DNA from: Opitutia bacterium
Lineage (GTDB): Bacteria; Verrucomicrobiota; Verrucomicrobiia; Opitutales; Opitutaceae
Direction of reading: 5' to 3'
Length of the DNA stretch: 64,000 nucleotides
NCBI GenBank assembly: GCA_016187945.1
Contig: JACPIT010000005.1
Span: forward strand, 1,116,001-1,180,000
Shown in pieces: positions 61,803 to 64,000 of the stretch. Within the stretch, counting starts at the first letter, position 1. Each line of letters begins with the position of its first letter. Position numbers and translations under genes: made by a program. Below the pieces are notes generated by a model, which worked only from the letters and a program-made list of their open reading frames with translations, was not told where the DNA came from and made no database searches.

Positions 61803-62868
61803 TTCGCTCGGTGTCTCTTTCGGCTGCCGTTCCGCTACGCTCGCACTCCTCGCCGCTGCGACGCTGGCGTTGAGTGGCTGCGTAACCCGCGACACTCTCG
61901 CCAAGCGCCTAGTGGAGGCTCCTAATCATCACACTCCCGCGTCGATGGTGCGGGCGATGAGCGAGGGCGAACCACAGATTCGGGCCATGAGGGAGAAGCG
62001 ATTGCTGCGGGTTCTGCAGGTGCCAACAGCACCGCCCCGTGCGCAAATCGAAGTGATGGTCCTCGAGCCGGCGAACTACGGCTTTCGCTGCGAAATCGAG
62101 CACAAGCTCGCGCAGAATGACGAGCTGGCAACTTTCCGCATTCGTGCCAATTGGACGGTTCCAAAAGTTCACGTCCCTCTCGCGCCCCGGGGGACGATCG
62201 TGCTCTTGCACGGCATCATGATGGGCAAGGAGACGATGCTGGCGCCGTGGGGGCTCGCTCTGGCGGAGGCGGGTTATCGTGTCATCTTGGTCGATTTGCG
62301 CGGACACGGACGTTCGACCGGCGAATGGATTGGCTACGGGGCATGGGAAGCGGACGATCTGCGCGTTGTGCTTGATGAGCTCGACCGCCAAGGCCTGATT
62401 GCTGGACGCATCGGCGTGCTCGGTCTGTCCTACGGTGCCGCGGTAGCGCTCCAATGGGCGGCCGTCGATTCGCGGGTAGCCGCGGTCGTGGCCTTGGCGC
62501 CCTTTAGTGACGCTCGACGGGCGATCCGGGAATTCACGCGAGCCGCCGCACCGGAGTTGTTGCGCTATCTTTCCGACGCGGACTTCCATGCGGCCGAGGA
62601 GCGCGCGGCCCACCTGGCCGGATTTGATTGGAGTGCCGTCGACGTGCTCGCGGCGACACGCCGCTTGCACGTGCCGGTGCTATTCTTCCACGGGGGGCGC
62701 GACACGATGATCGTTCCGGAGCACAGCGAGGCGCTCTTCCGCGTCGCTCCGGCTGGTAGTCGTCGTGAAGTGCTCGCCGACGACAACCACTTCACCATCG
62801 GACTACGTTTCGACGAAATCGGATCGCTAGTCACGGCTTGGTTTCGAGAGCGGCTCCAGTCACCCTGA
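61768..62868 (+). CDS. Alpha/beta-hydrolase lipoprotein (copy 1 of a tandem pair)
   Basis: 366 residues from the ATG at 61768; an ATG at 61735 is in frame but deeper in repeat DNA. The lipobox LALSGC follows an alanine-rich signal, whose first residues come from the repeat. The hydrolase core has IVLLHGIMMGKETM (oxyanion region), VDLRGHGRSTG, nucleophile Ser in GLSYGAAVAL, Asp in FHGGRDTMI and His in DDNHFTIG. Related to the next gene along its whole length. Probably an envelope esterase or peptidase-like hydrolase; substrate unknown. Confidence 0.85.
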   Translation: MRYLCESVSICGSLGVSFGCRSATLALLAAATLALSGCVTRDTLAKRLVEAPNHHTPASMVRAMSEGEPQIRAMREKRLLRVLQVPTAPPRAQIEVMVLEPANYGFRCEIEHKLAQNDELATFRIRANWTVPKVHVPLAPRGTIVLLHGIMMGKETMLAPWGLALAEAGYRVILVDLRGHGRSTGEWIGYGAWEADDLRVVLDELDRQGLIAGRIGVLGLSYGAAVALQWAAVDSRVAAVVALAPFSDARRAIREFTRAAAPELLRYLSDADFHAAEERAAHLAGFDWSAVDVLAATRRLHVPVLFFHGGRDTMIVPEHSEALFRVAPAGSRREVLADDNHFTIGLRFDEIGSLVTAWFRERLQSP

Positions 62869-62872
62869 TCCG

Positions 62873-63934
62873 GTGAACTACTCTCGACTCAGCTTGACGT
62901 CAGTGTGCGCTCTCTTCGCTGTCGCGGCGCTGATGCTGAGCGGTTGCGTGAGTGGGATACTGGCGACGATGGCCGTCGCCGCGCCGAACAAAGATCACCC
63001 GCCGCGCGTGGTGCGCGACGAGGCCTTCGCCAAACGCGTCGACGCGCTCTACTCGCAAGCATGGCGCGTGAAGGTCGGCCCGCCCGCCGCCGAGCTGGCG
63101 GTCGCTGTTCTCGAGCCAGGTAACTACCAGTTTCGCTACGACATCGAGGTGAAGCAGAACGACAAGGGCCGGAAGTGGCTCGAACCGAAGTTCGATTGGA
63201 CGCTCCCGCTGCAACCGATCGGCGCGCCGAAAGGCACGATCCTCGTCCTCCACGGCTACCGCGATGCCAAGGAAAACATGCTCCACTGGGCGGTCGTGCT
63301 CGCGGAGTTCGGCTACCGCGTCGTCCTCGTCGACCTGCGCGGACACGGCCGCTCCACGGGCGACGGGATCGCCTACGGCGCGTTCGAGGCGAAGGATCTC
63401 GGTCAAGTCGTCGACGACCTCGCCCGCCGCGGCCTGCTCGCCGGAAAACTTGGCGTGATCGGCGTCTCCTACGGAGCGAGCACGGGCCTGCTGCTTGCCG
63501 CGCGCGATGCTCGCGTGGCGGCGGTGGTGGCGCTGGAGCCGTTCAGCAACGCGCGGGACGCCGTCGTGGAATTCGCCCACGGCGTCGCACCGAAAGAAGC
63601 CGCGAAGATCAGCGACGCGACGTTCGCCGCCGCCGTCGCGCGGGCGGAGAAGCAGGGCAAATTTTCCTGGTCCGACGGCGACGTGCTCGCCGCGATGTCG
63701 CGGGTGAAAGCACCGGTGTTGTTCTACCACGGTGCGAAAGACCGCTGGCTCTCGCCCGAAAACAGCCGCCGCCTGCTCGCGAAGGCGCCGCACGGCAGCA
63801 ATCTAGGCATTCTCGAGAACGACGACCACCTCGTGCTCTCGTTCCGCCTCGTGCCAATCGTCTACGACGTGCGGAAGTGGTTCGATCGCCACCTGGCCGG
63901 CGAAGGCGATGCGAGCGCGGCGAAGACGGACTGA
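62873..63934 (+). CDS. Alpha/beta-hydrolase lipoprotein (copy 2 of a tandem pair)
   Basis: 353 residues from a GTG 4 bp after the preceding stop. Lipobox LMLSGC, then ILVLHGYRDAKENM, VDLRGHGRSTGDGIAYGAFE, Ser in GVSYGASTGL, Asp in YHGAKDRW and His in NDDHLVLS. Clear paralogue of the upstream gene: VLEPGNYQFRYDIE matches VLEPANYGFRCEIE, and the region around the active site is nearly the same. A tandem duplication that has diverged in the N-terminal and lid regions. Confidence 0.88.
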   Translation: MNYSRLSLTSVCALFAVAALMLSGCVSGILATMAVAAPNKDHPPRVVRDEAFAKRVDALYSQAWRVKVGPPAAELAVAVLEPGNYQFRYDIEVKQNDKGRKWLEPKFDWTLPLQPIGAPKGTILVLHGYRDAKENMLHWAVVLAEFGYRVVLVDLRGHGRSTGDGIAYGAFEAKDLGQVVDDLARRGLLAGKLGVIGVSYGASTGLLLAARDARVAAVVALEPFSNARDAVVEFAHGVAPKEAAKISDATFAAAVARAEKQGKFSWSDGDVLAAMSRVKAPVLFYHGAKDRWLSPENSRRLLAKAPHGSNLGILENDDHLVLSFRLVPIVYDVRKWFDRHLAGEGDASAAKTD

Positions 63935-63949
63935 TCGAGTCGCGCGTGT

Positions 63950-64000
63950 CTCAGGCGGACGGTGGGACGCGTCCTCCGCGGTGAGCCGCGGCTCGTCGGG
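63950..64000. repeat. Start of a palindromic element cut by the window edge
   Basis: GGTGAGCCGCGGCTCGTCGG at the end matches the GGCTCGTCGGGACGACTCGC arm of the elements at 41123 and 51482; the rest lies outside the window. Confidence 0.5.

Overview
The window looks like a chromosome segment of a GC-rich Verrucomicrobiota, most likely an Opitutaceae-like bacterium (inference). The supporting evidence is the thrombospondin-3-like 'DxDxNGxPDxWE-YFG' motif of a secreted protein, an HOOF-type ECF sigma factor next to a Ser/Thr kinase with TPRs, MASE1 hybrid kinases, many tandem Ig-like repeats in exported proteins, and dense GC-rich palindromic intergenic repeats. No rRNA gene, intact tRNA or CRISPR array was seen.

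Positions 1-30165 are accessory DNA and read as two mobile islands in tandem. Each island ends on the right with the same 23-bp piece of a tRNA 3' end (15235-15257 and 30143-30165). Island 1 enters from the left edge. It holds a tightly packed minus-strand cluster with a VirD4/TraG-like coupling ATPase (cut by the window edge), a ParA/TraL-like ATPase, small membrane proteins and DNA-binding proteins, then a XRE regulator. A plus-strand run of exported proteins follows, ending in a 2067-residue Rhs protein with a DUF4329/JAB-like tip and a small exported partner. Island 2 starts just after the first tRNA fragment with a tyrosine recombinase. It continues with a D5/SF3-type primase-helicase, a strong terminator, a 2-kb array of 'CGGACACCTCGGAC' repeats that may be an iteron origin, a thioredoxin-like secreted protein, and a second Sec-exported Rhs protein with a nuclease-like tip and an RraB-like partner gene. 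Both islands close with the same cassette: a 258-bp conserved noncoding repeat, a Phd-like/MazF-like toxin-antitoxin pair, and the tRNA fragment.

From about 30200 the sequence is ordinary chromosome: a DUF5329 protein, an exported trehalase, a heparinase-like protein with nine Ig-like repeats, a methyltransferase, an ECF sigma/kinase pair, a TMTC-like TPR membrane protein, thymidine phosphorylase, two hybrid histidine kinases, an HrpA-type RNA helicase, a CBS-domain protein, a lipoprotein, a dienelactone-hydrolase-like protein, a DUF4097 protein, TatD, HPr, KdsB and two tandem alpha/beta-hydrolase lipoproteins.

The chromosomal half is full of palindromic elements, many with GTAGGGC...GCCCTAC ends. 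Several lie in frame inside genes (five in hrpA, one in tatD). Others supply the stop codon of a gene, and one spans a start codon. The most unusual features are the tandem Rhs/TA islands, the repeat array behind the primase-helicase gene, and the in-frame palindromes.
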